Part shown: positions 52,050 through 59,167 of the stretch, piece after piece | How positions within the stretch are numbered: the stretch's first letter is position 1 | How the letters are laid out: every line of letters begins with the position of its first letter | Source of the DNA: Prevotella sp. | GTDB taxonomy: Bacteria > Bacteroidota > Bacteroidia > Bacteroidales > Bacteroidaceae | Assembly: GCA_017412705.1 (NCBI GenBank) | Contig: JAFPWS010000059.1 | Coordinates: 62,001 to 126,000, forward strand | Reading direction: 5' to 3' | DNA: 64,000 bases | Translations under genes and position numbers: made by a program | Notes under the pieces: generated by a model | Seen by the model: the letters and a program-made list of their open reading frames with translations, nothing else | Told to the model about the DNA's origin: nothing | Databases searched by the model: none

Positions 52050-53041
52050 GCTTTAAGGGCCTCGAAGAAGGCGTCGACATTGGCCAGCGAGGTATGGGGC
52101 GGCGTATCGCACCCGCTGGAAAGCACGAAATTAGGATAAGGGCGCATCTTCTCCAACAGGTCAGTTACCGTTTGACGCATCTGGAACGGCATACCGTCCT
52201 TGAAGACCGATACGGGGTCGATATTGCCCATCGCCAGAGCCGTGGGAGGAACGTCCTTGATGACTTCCTCCATCTTACACTTATTACCAAAGTGATAGGC
52301 TGCCGCTCCTGTAGCCACCATCGCCTGCGTGCACTGACCCGTATTACCACAATTGTGCAGGATGATGATGAAGTTTTCATCCTGCACTTTATTCACAATA
52401 TACCTCACATACGCTGACGAAAACGCCTGGCAGTCGTCATTCGACATCAGCCCTGCGGCAGGCTCAGCCATCATCACGCCATTGGCTCCCGTTTGCTTCA
52501 GTGCCTGACAATATTTCTCGATGAACTGTGTACACTTGGCCAGCAACGTATGAGCGGCATCGGGGTTCTCGTAGATGAGCACCATGATGTCCGACATATC
52601 GTACAGACGACCTGCCAACGAGAAAGGACCGATACAGCCGGCAAACAGCGGGCGGTCGGTGACTTCCCTCACTGCCAACAAGTTGGCTTTCAGATACTGG
52701 GGTACACGACCAGCCGAGAGCGAAGGAACCTGAAGCCTATTGATGCTCTCGACGTCGGGCAACAGACGACCGCTGACTGCCGGCACGGCATCGTCAGAGA
52801 AAGCAATTTCGGCACCGAAGGCCTCAGCCTCGGTAGTCAGGTCCATGATGGTGGCGGCGGCCACGCTGGGATAGCGACGGGTGAGCGTCATGACTGCCTC
52901 ATAGTGTACCCTTCCGTCGCTGACAGCCTGACGGACGGTATTCCCGTTCAGTTCAATGCCCGGATGCGTCATCACCGGCAGGGCCGTCACTTCTTTCTGC
53001 TGGATGATGCCAGCCACCCATTGCTTCATGTTCTGCTTCAT
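52034..53041 (-). CDS. MtaA/URO-D-family zinc methyltransferase
   Basis: A 335-residue cytoplasmic protein of the uroporphyrinogen decarboxylase/MtaA superfamily. The zinc-site pattern of methylcobamide methyltransferases is present: HNCGNTG (H-x-C) and, near the end, SSGCDTPPH. True heme-pathway HemE is unlikely because these thiol-activating residues are present and the arginine-rich N-terminal motif of HemE is absent. It probably moves a methyl group to or from the corrinoid of the neighbouring fusion protein. The start at 53041 (MKQNMKQWVAGII) is preferred over 53074, which would run through an AT-rich leader. Confidence 0.83.
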   Translation of the reverse strand: MKQNMKQWVAGIIQQKEVTALPVMTHPGIELNGNTVRQAVSDGRVHYEAVMTLTRRYPSVAAATIMDLTTEAEAFGAEIAFSDDAVPAVSGRLLPDVESINRLQVPSLSAGRVPQYLKANLLAVREVTDRPLFAGCIGPFSLAGRLYDMSDIMVLIYENPDAAHTLLAKCTQFIEKYCQALKQTGANGVMMAEPAAGLMSNDDCQAFSSAYVRYIVNKVQDENFIIILHNCGNTGQCTQAMVATGAAAYHFGNKCKMEEVIKDVPPTALAMGNIDPVSVFKDGMPFQMRQTVTDLLEKMRPYPNFVLSSGCDTPPHTSLANVDAFFEALKAWNQQ

Positions 53042-53057
53042 ATTCTTCTTATTTTTA

Positions 53058-53124
53058 TTTAAAGACGACAACACCGCTGTTTTGTCACTAATGATGACAA
53101 AACACCATGCACAACGTCTTTAAA
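53058..53124. promoter_or_regulatory. Nested 67-bp dyad between divergent genes
   Basis: An outer perfect 10-bp repeat (tttaaagacg, 53058-53067, with cgtctttaaa, 53115-53124) encloses an inner perfect 10-bp repeat (tgttttgtca, 53078-53087, with tgacaaaaca, 53095-53104). Spacers on both sides are 10 nt, so the whole is symmetrical about 53091. It lies in the gap between the MtaA-like and beta-helix genes and covers both leaders. Candidate operator, or the remnant of a palindromic mobile element. Confidence 0.7.
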
Positions 53125-53142
53125 TTATAATACTCATCAGAC

Positions 53143-54675
53143 ATGAAGCGACTATTAACCACACTGCTGTTGTTTTCCACCTTATACGCCTCTGCCGCTG
53201 AAATCATCGTCAAAGAGGGCGAAAGCATCCACGATGCCCTCCGGCAGGCCCGCGAGTGGCGACGTACTGGCGACCCTCGCTGCGAGGGGGGTATCACCAT
53301 CACGCTGCAAGCAGGACACTACTATATGCAGGAGCCTCTCTTCCTGCGGCCTGAGGACAGCGGAACGAAGGAGTCACCGCTCGTCATCCGTGGTGAGCAG
53401 GGGGCCGTTATCTGTGGCGACCCAATGCAGCAGCATACACAGCTTTGGCCGAAGGTAGGGATGGAGCGGATGATTGACTTCAATACAACGACACGCACCA
53501 TCACCATCCCCACCCCACCCCAATCAGTGCTTCGAGATTTTGTCTCGAAGAAGACCCCGCTCGAAATGCTGGTACATCAGCGCTGGGCCATCGCCATTCT
53601 GAGAGTGAAGGACATCCGTGTGGACAACGGTTCAGCCGTCGTGTCGTTCATGGAGCCTGAGAGCCGACTTGAGTTTGAACACCCCTGGCCGCAGCCCGTC
53701 ATCGGAGGCGAAAAGGGCAACAGTTCCTTCCTGCTTCGCACCACCGAACAGCGCGACGGCATTGAGCAACTCGTCATCGTCGATGGTGCCAACTACGTAT
53801 CGTTCGAAGGACTGACCTTCGAGAACACTTGTTGGAACCGACCGCTGCACAAAGGCCACGTGACGCTACAGGGCGGATTTCCGCTGATTGATGCCTACAA
53901 GCTGGCGGTCCCTGGTTTACCCTGGGACGAAAACCTCGAAAATCAGGCATGGATAGAGCGCCCTGTCAGCGCCGTCGTAATTCGTAATACCTCGCAGGTA
54001 GACTTCCGGCGCTGCATATTCAGCAACCTGGCCGGCACGGCACTCGACTACGAGAGCATTGACGGAGGCAGCATCGACCACTGCACCTTTGAGAACATTG
54101 GCGGCACAGCAATTATGGCAGGTTCATTTGCCGAGACTCCACTGGAGGTACATCAGCCATACAAGAATCTGGCAGAAAAGTGCCGTGGGCTCAACATAAT
54201 CAAGAACACCATACGCAATGCCACCAAAGAAGACTGGGGCGCTGTCGCCATCAGCTGTGGCTATGTGCGCGACTGCACCATCGCCAGCAACAACGTATCA
54301 ACTGTCAACTACAGCGGCATCTGCATCGGCTGGGGGTGGACACCACACTATACAGGGATGGAGAACAACCACATCATCGACAACAAGGTAAGCGACTATG
54401 CCCGACAACTGTACGACGCAGGAGGTATCTACACCCTGTCGAACCAGCCTAAGTCCACCATTCGCGACAACGAAATCAGCCAGCCCTACCCTGCCCCCTA
54501 TGCCACCAACACCCGTGCTTTCTGCATCTATCTGGATGCACGTACCGACGGGTTTACGATAGAGAACAACAAGACCAGTGTGGTCGGAGGTTCTGCCTCC
54601 GACACCCTCCGCCTCATCCGCCGCGACGAGATAGGCGACAATCACCCCGGCCCCAACCTCATATTCAAACAATGA
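53143..54675 (+). CDS. Secreted right-handed parallel beta-helix protein, probable carbohydrate-active enzyme
   Basis: A 510-residue exported protein with signal peptide MKRLLTTLLLFSTLYASA. Residues about 215-500 form a right-handed beta-helix of repeated turns: VSFEGLTFENTCWN, VDFRRCIFSNLAGTALDYES, IDHCTFENIGGTAIMAGSF, CTIASNNVSTVNYSGICIGW and NNHIIDNKVSDYARQLYDAG. The motif GWGWTPHY followed by DAGGIYTLSNQPKSTI is common in beta-helix glycoside hydrolases such as GH141-like fucosidases/xylanases; the assignment is tentative. Its stop overlaps the start of the GH31 gene by 4 bp (ATGA), so the two are translationally coupled. Confidence 0.78.
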   Translation: MKRLLTTLLLFSTLYASAAEIIVKEGESIHDALRQAREWRRTGDPRCEGGITITLQAGHYYMQEPLFLRPEDSGTKESPLVIRGEQGAVICGDPMQQHTQLWPKVGMERMIDFNTTTRTITIPTPPQSVLRDFVSKKTPLEMLVHQRWAIAILRVKDIRVDNGSAVVSFMEPESRLEFEHPWPQPVIGGEKGNSSFLLRTTEQRDGIEQLVIVDGANYVSFEGLTFENTCWNRPLHKGHVTLQGGFPLIDAYKLAVPGLPWDENLENQAWIERPVSAVVIRNTSQVDFRRCIFSNLAGTALDYESIDGGSIDHCTFENIGGTAIMAGSFAETPLEVHQPYKNLAEKCRGLNIIKNTIRNATKEDWGAVAISCGYVRDCTIASNNVSTVNYSGICIGWGWTPHYTGMENNHIIDNKVSDYARQLYDAGGIYTLSNQPKSTIRDNEISQPYPAPYATNTRAFCIYLDARTDGFTIENNKTSVVGGSASDTLRLIRRDEIGDNHPGPNLIFKQ

Positions 54676-57560
54676 AACAAACCAACTATCATCTCTTCGA
54701 CTTCATGGACTTTGATCTGGATTTACAGAAGGACGAAGCCCTTTGGAAGGCATACGCACCCACGAAGATACAGGAGCGCGACGGTGACATCATCGTCACC
54801 ATCCCCTACCAGAAACAACTGCACCAGGAGGACATGGCAGCTGACGAGCGTACGCCCCAACAGAACTACAACCTCATCATCCGTGCTTACGACCCCAACA
54901 TCGTCCGCCTGTTTACGACGATGGAAAGCCCCCTCCCGTCCTCCCCCCGAGGGGGAGATTCTTTGAGCGAGGAGGATGACATGCTTCAGTTCTCGCCAGA
55001 GGTGAAGCGCCTTCCCCTAACCACTTCCACCAAAGGTGGAATCGTGGAAATCCGCAAAGCCTCCCCAACAGGAGGAGAACGGGAGGGGGTTCCCTCCCCC
55101 TCGGGGGGAGGTTCGGAGGGGGCTCTTGTAGCCGCCATCGACCTCAGCGAACCCGTCATCGACTACTGGAGCGACCTGCAGCCGGCGCCCCAGCCGGCAC
55201 CCTTTATCACTTTCTATCCCGATGGCGATACGGCAAAGGGCATCGCCCTGAGCGACGACCACTTCTCGCCCCCCCGCTACGATGCGCTGCCCCTCGGTTT
55301 TGTCAGCCGAGGCAGTGCCTCGGACTTCGAGACGGAAAGGGCAACCATCAGCTTCAAGTGCGAGGCCGACGAGTGCTTCGTGGGTACCGGTGAGCGTTTC
55401 CGCAAGATGGATCTGAGCGGCCAGACTTTCCAATTGAAGAATCAGGACGGCCAGGGCGTCAACAACCGCCGCTGCTACAAGAACATCCCCTTTTATCTGA
55501 GCAGTCGCATGTACGGCTGTTTCTACCATACCTCCGACTACTGCAAGCTGTCGTTAGCCGACCATTCTACGCGCAGCGTGCAGTTCCTCAACGACCACGC
55601 CACGCTGGATGTTTTCCTCATCGGCGGCCAGAACCCCGAGGAAATCCTTCGCGGTTATCGCATGTTGACTGGTTTTCCGCAGATGCCACCACTTTGGTCG
55701 TTTGGCATCTGGATGAGTCGCATGACCTATTTCTCAGCTGATGAAGTGGATGACATCTGCGACCGTCTGCGTCGTGAGCACTACCCCTGCGATGTCATCC
55801 ACCTGGATACGGGATGGTTCCGTACGGATTGGCTTTGCGAGTGGAAATTCAATCCTGAGCGATTCCCCGACCCAAAGGCGTTCATCCAGCGACTGGCCAA
55901 GAAGGGCTTTAAGGTAAGCCTGTGGCAGCTGCCTTACATCGCCTCCGGTGCTGAACAGATTGACGAAGCCAAGGCCAACCACTACATCAGCCAGCCAAGC
56001 CCCCTCCAAACCTCCCCCCGTAGGGGAGGCTTACAGAAGCGTGACTACGACAATTACAAATTGGCTCATCCAGATAGATACCAAATCCTAAAGGATTTTG
56101 CCAAGAACAACAAGAAAGAGCAAACAGAAGCAGAGAATGCTTTATGGCAACTTTTGAGAAGTCATTCGTTAGGCGAGAAATTCAGAAGGCAGCATGTTAT
56201 TGGTGACTATATTGCAGACTTCGTTTGTCTGGCTTGTGAACTTGTTATTGAAATAGACGGTGGATATCATCAGGAGAAAAAGCAACAAGAAATTGATAAG
56301 ATAAGAACAGAATATTTAGAATCGTTGGGATTTCGTGTCATCCGTTTTACGAACGAAGAAGTTCTTCAAGACATCGAATGCGTAAAGAAACAAATTCTCA
56401 ACGCCATGTGTACCCCCTCTTCGGGAGGGGGTCAGGGGGAGGCTTCTTCTTCCAACTTCTCCGCCCTGGACTATGCAGGTACCATCGACTTTACCTACGA
56501 CAAAGCCACCGACTGGTATAAGTACACGCTGCTGAAGCCCCTGTTGGAGATGGGTGTGAAGTGCATCAAGACCGACTTTGGCGAGAACATCCACATGGAC
56601 CACCAGTACCACGCGATGGAGCCTGAGCGGCTGAACAACATCTACGCCCTGCTCTACCAACGAGCCGCCTACGAGGTAACTAAAGAGGTAACAGGCGATG
56701 GCATCGTCTGGGCGCGTTCTGGCTGGGCAGGTTGTCAGCGCTATCCGCTGCACTGGGGTGGCGACAGCGAGTCGTCGTGGGCCGGCATGGCCGGTTCGCT
56801 GAAGGGCGGCCTGCACTTCGGACTCTCCGGCTTTGCCTTCTGGAGTCACGACGTGCCGGGCTTCCACTCGACGCCCAATTTCATGAACTCGCCCCTGCAC
56901 GAGGATGTCTATGTCCGCTGGACGCAGTTTGGCGTCTTCTCCAGTCATATCCGCTACCATGGCTCGTTCAAGCGCGAGCCTTGGCACTACCCTGGCATCG
57001 CCCCCATCGTCAAGCGTTGGTGGAAGCTGCGCTATCAGCTCATACCTTATATTATAGAGCAAGGCGAGCTTAGCTGCCAGAGCGGCTACCCCATGCTGCG
57101 TGCCCTCATCTTCCACCACCCGCACGACCGCCAATGCTGGCACATTGACGACGAATACTACTTCGGCAGCGAGTTCCTCGTTTGTCCTGTCATGAACAGC
57201 GACAACCGCCGAGACATCTACCTGCCAAGCCCCAACCCAACCAGCCTCCCCCCGACCCCCTCCTGTAGAGGGGGAGAATCGACCGCGCAAAAAGCCTCCC
57301 CTACAGGGGGAGGTTTGGAGGGGGCTGGAGGTTCGGAGGGGGCAGACCTCTGGGTCAACTTCTTCACAGGCGAGCGTCTGGAGGGTGGCCGCTGGTACTA
57401 CAACGTGGAAGTTCCGCTCGACCAGATGCCTGTCTTCGTGCGTCCAGGCGCCCTCATCAAGCTGTATCCTGACGAGGTCGACTCTACCGACGATATGGAC
57501 ATGAATAAAGCTGTCACCATCGAAATAACTAAAGACTACAAAGGCTTCGAAATATCGTAA
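54672..57560 (+). CDS. GH31 alpha-glucosidase/alpha-xylosidase with DUF559 endonuclease inserted in frame
   Basis: A 962-residue glycoside hydrolase without clear signal peptide, cleaving alpha-linked glucose or xylose ends. The GH31 barrel is intact: WSFGIWMSRMTYFS, DVIHLDTGWFRTDWLCEWKF, nucleophile D635 in CIKTDFGEN, acid/base D698 in HWGGDSESSW, and FAFWSHDVPGF. It is about 150-200 residues longer than relatives such as YicI-like enzymes. Between the strand ending KVSLWQLPYIASG and the nucleophile strand lies a foreign segment (about residues 440-590) containing a complete DUF559 nuclease domain. Four more GC-rich element copies lie in the N-terminal domain (54927-55124) and before the C-terminus (57234-57344). 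The frame is never broken. Whether the enzyme still folds is unknown. Confidence 0.9.
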   Translation: MKQTNYHLFDFMDFDLDLQKDEALWKAYAPTKIQERDGDIIVTIPYQKQLHQEDMAADERTPQQNYNLIIRAYDPNIVRLFTTMESPLPSSPRGGDSLSEEDDMLQFSPEVKRLPLTTSTKGGIVEIRKASPTGGEREGVPSPSGGGSEGALVAAIDLSEPVIDYWSDLQPAPQPAPFITFYPDGDTAKGIALSDDHFSPPRYDALPLGFVSRGSASDFETERATISFKCEADECFVGTGERFRKMDLSGQTFQLKNQDGQGVNNRRCYKNIPFYLSSRMYGCFYHTSDYCKLSLADHSTRSVQFLNDHATLDVFLIGGQNPEEILRGYRMLTGFPQMPPLWSFGIWMSRMTYFSADEVDDICDRLRREHYPCDVIHLDTGWFRTDWLCEWKFNPERFPDPKAFIQRLAKKGFKVSLWQLPYIASGAEQIDEAKANHYISQPSPLQTSPRRGGLQKRDYDNYKLAHPDRYQILKDFAKNNKKEQTEAENALWQLLRSHSLGEKFRRQHVIGDYIADFVCLACELVIEIDGGYHQEKKQQEIDKIRTEYLESLGFRVIRFTNEEVLQDIECVKKQILNAMCTPSSGGGQGEASSSNFSALDYAGTIDFTYDKATDWYKYTLLKPLLEMGVKCIKTDFGENIHMDHQYHAMEPERLNNIYALLYQRAAYEVTKEVTGDGIVWARSGWAGCQRYPLHWGGDSESSWAGMAGSLKGGLHFGLSGFAFWSHDVPGFHSTPNFMNSPLHEDVYVRWTQFGVFSSHIRYHGSFKREPWHYPGIAPIVKRWWKLRYQLIPYIIEQGELSCQSGYPMLRALIFHHPHDRQCWHIDDEYYFGSEFLVCPVMNSDNRRDIYLPSPNPTSLPPTPSCRGGESTAQKASPTGGGLEGAGGSEGADLWVNFFTGERLEGGRWYYNVEVPLDQMPVFVRPGALIKLYPDEVDSTDDMDMNKAVTIEITKDYKGFEIS
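54927..54958 (+). repeat. GC-rich palindromic element in the GH31 N-terminal domain
   Basis: gccccctcccgtcctccccc followed by cgagggggagatt; reversed B-arm layout, in frame (encodes SPLPSSPRGGD). Confidence 0.75.
55011..55124 (+). repeat. Cluster of GC-rich element arms in the GH31 N-terminal domain
   Basis: A hairpin ttccacc-aaa-ggtggaa (about 55025-55042), then two forward B-type arms: aaagcctccccaacaggagg (from 55056) and tccctccccctcggggggag (from 55091) continuing to gttcggagggggct. All are in frame, encoding KASPTGGEREGVPSPSGGG and neighbours. Confidence 0.8.
55998..56445 (+). mobile_element. DUF559 nuclease element inserted in frame within GH31
   Basis: A 448-bp segment. The left end (55998-56032) is the reverse complement of the B arm of the 111-bp elements (34 of 35 bases). 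The right end (56411-56445) is the reversed A arm (taccccctcttcgggagggg then gtcagggggaggctt). Between them lies an AT-rich coding stretch for a full DUF559 domain: YDNYKLAHPDRYQILKDFAK, ALWQLLRSHSLGEKFRRQHV, D516 in IADFVC, E527 and D529 in LVIEIDGGYH, then FRVIRFTNEEVLQDIE. The D...ExD pattern matches Vsr-like PD-(D/E)XK nucleases. Hand-counted G+C is about 36% (56101-56160 and 56221-56340), against 58-72% in nearby GH31 lines. No stop separates it from the host protein. Confidence 0.9.
57234..57344 (+). mobile_element. 111-bp GC-rich palindromic element, copy 1 (GH31)
   Basis: An A arm (cctccccccgaccccctcct, loop, gagggggagaatcg), a short accgcgcaaaa spacer, then a B arm (agcctcccctacagggggag gtttggagggggct). 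Exactly 37 codons, encoding SLPPTPSCRGGESTAQKASP and a G/E-rich tail. Near-identical to 59657-59767 and 61067-61177. Confidence 0.92.
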
Positions 57561-57566
57561 TAACGA
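57547..57566. repeat. ATATCG-type repeat across the GH31 stop
   Basis: tcgaaatatcgtaataacga covers the stop codon (57558-57560), as at 14401-14432 and 42952-42990. Confidence 0.55.
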
Positions 57567-57574
57567 AAACAGCT

Positions 57575-59158
57575 ATGGAAAGTCACTACATGCAAGGCCT
57601 CGACTGGCTGATTCTGGGCATCTATTTTGCCATCCTCATCGCCATTGGCGTATGGGCAAGTACGAAACGTAAGAAGGGGGGCGCGCTGTTCCTGGCAGAG
57701 CACTCGCTGCGCTGGCACCACATCGGCTTCTCCATGTGGGGCACCAACGTAGGGCCGTCGATGCTGATAGCCTCCGCCTCGGCAGGTTTTACGACGGGCA
57801 TCGTCTCGGGCAACTACGCCTGGTATGCCTTCGTGTTCATTGCCCTACTGGCCTTTGTCTTTGCACCAAGATACTTAGGGGCGAAGGTGCACACGCTGCC
57901 TGAGTTCATGGGCTTGCGCTTCGGCCAGTCCACGCGCAACATCCTGGCGTGGTACACCATCGTCACCATCGTCATCTCGTGGCTGGCACTGACGCTCTTT
58001 GCCGGAGGCATCCTCATCCGTCAGGTGTTCGACATCCCCATGTGGGCATCGGCGCTGGTACTGCTCTTCATCTCGGCCTTCTTCAGCATGTTAGGCGGTC
58101 TGAAGGCGGTGGCCTACACCAATGTCTACCAGATGATTCTGCTCATCGCCGTGTCGCTCATCCTGGTCATCGTAGGACTCGACAAGGTGGGTGGCATCCA
58201 GGTGCTGGTCGACAAGGTGCCCTCAGACTACTGGGTGATGTTCAAGCCCAACAGCGACGAGGCCTTCCCTTGGCTGCCCATCGTGCTGGGCTATCCCGTC
58301 ATGGGTGTGTGGTTCTGGTGTACCGACCAGAGCATGGTACAGCCCGTGTTAGCCGCCAAGGATTTGCGTGAGGGTCAGCTGGGCACCAACTTCACCGGCT
58401 GGCTGAAGATTCTCGACGTGGTGCTCTATATCCTGCCGGGCATCATCTGCTTCGCCCTCTTCGGCGACACATTAGAGAACCCTGACGAGGCCTATCTGAC
58501 CATGGTCGAGAACCTCTTCCCCGTAGGCATGGTAGGACTGGTGTTTGCCGTCCTGACGGCCTGCCTTGTGTCGACCATCGGCTCTGCGCTGAATGCGCTG
58601 TCTACCGTCTTCACGATGGATATCTACGTCAAGAAGTTAAACCCCAACGCCTCACAGCGCCGCATCAACTTCGTGGGTCGCATCGTCACCGTCATTGGTG
58701 CCACCATTGCCATCGTGCTCACCGTAGCCATCGACAGCATCAAGGGCCTCAATCTCTTCAATGTGTTCCAGAGCGTCTTGGGCTTCATCGCCCCGCCGAT
58801 GGCTGCCGTCTTCGTGCTGGGCATCTTCTGGAAGCGTGCCACCACCCGTGCCGCCAACTTCGCCCTGACCGTCGGCACTGCCTTCTGTCTCGTCGTGGGC
58901 ATCCTCTACCTCTGGCCGCCCGAGTGGCTGAACAGCGGTCTGGCCAGCGTCGGCATCGCCCTGCCCCACTTCATGTTGCTCTCCTTCGAGCTCTTCGTCA
59001 TCCTTGTGGTGGCGATGGCCATCATCTCGCTAACCGACAGCGACAAGACGCGCTATGAGATTCCTGCCCCGGTACGCGAAGGGTGGTCGAAGCTGGCCAT
59101 TGGCCTGTGGATAGCCCTCGCTGTCGTCATGATTTCCCTGTATGTCTATTTTAATTAA
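57575..59158 (+). CDS. Sodium:solute symporter (SSS/SGLT family)
   Basis: A 527-residue inner membrane transporter with about 13-14 transmembrane helices, importing a sugar with sodium. It opens with LDWLILGIYFAILIAIGVWA. SGLT features are FSMWGTNVGPSMLIASASAG (sodium-site loop), GGLKAVAYTNVYQMILL, and VLTACLVSTIGSALNALSTV with the conserved small residues of helix 8. The C-terminal helix ends VVMISLYVYFN. It lies 14 bp after GH31 and 9 bp before GH127, so it probably takes up the pentose or hexose released by these enzymes. Substrate not readable. Confidence 0.92.
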   Translation: MESHYMQGLDWLILGIYFAILIAIGVWASTKRKKGGALFLAEHSLRWHHIGFSMWGTNVGPSMLIASASAGFTTGIVSGNYAWYAFVFIALLAFVFAPRYLGAKVHTLPEFMGLRFGQSTRNILAWYTIVTIVISWLALTLFAGGILIRQVFDIPMWASALVLLFISAFFSMLGGLKAVAYTNVYQMILLIAVSLILVIVGLDKVGGIQVLVDKVPSDYWVMFKPNSDEAFPWLPIVLGYPVMGVWFWCTDQSMVQPVLAAKDLREGQLGTNFTGWLKILDVVLYILPGIICFALFGDTLENPDEAYLTMVENLFPVGMVGLVFAVLTACLVSTIGSALNALSTVFTMDIYVKKLNPNASQRRINFVGRIVTVIGATIAIVLTVAIDSIKGLNLFNVFQSVLGFIAPPMAAVFVLGIFWKRATTRAANFALTVGTAFCLVVGILYLWPPEWLNSGLASVGIALPHFMLLSFELFVILVVAMAIISLTDSDKTRYEIPAPVREGWSKLAIGLWIALAVVMISLYVYFN

Positions 59159-59167
59159 CGTAAAGAT

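Noticed and set aside
52034..53041. HemE (uroporphyrinogen decarboxylase of heme synthesis)
   Set aside because: It carries MtaA-type H-x-C and Cys zinc-site motifs, lacks the HemE N-terminal arginine motif, and is in an operon with a MetH activation domain.
54672..57560. Suspicion that GH31 is two genes or frameshifted around the DUF559 segment
   Set aside because: A single open frame runs through, and both catalytic Asp residues and flanking barrel strands are intact; an in-frame insertion explains it better.
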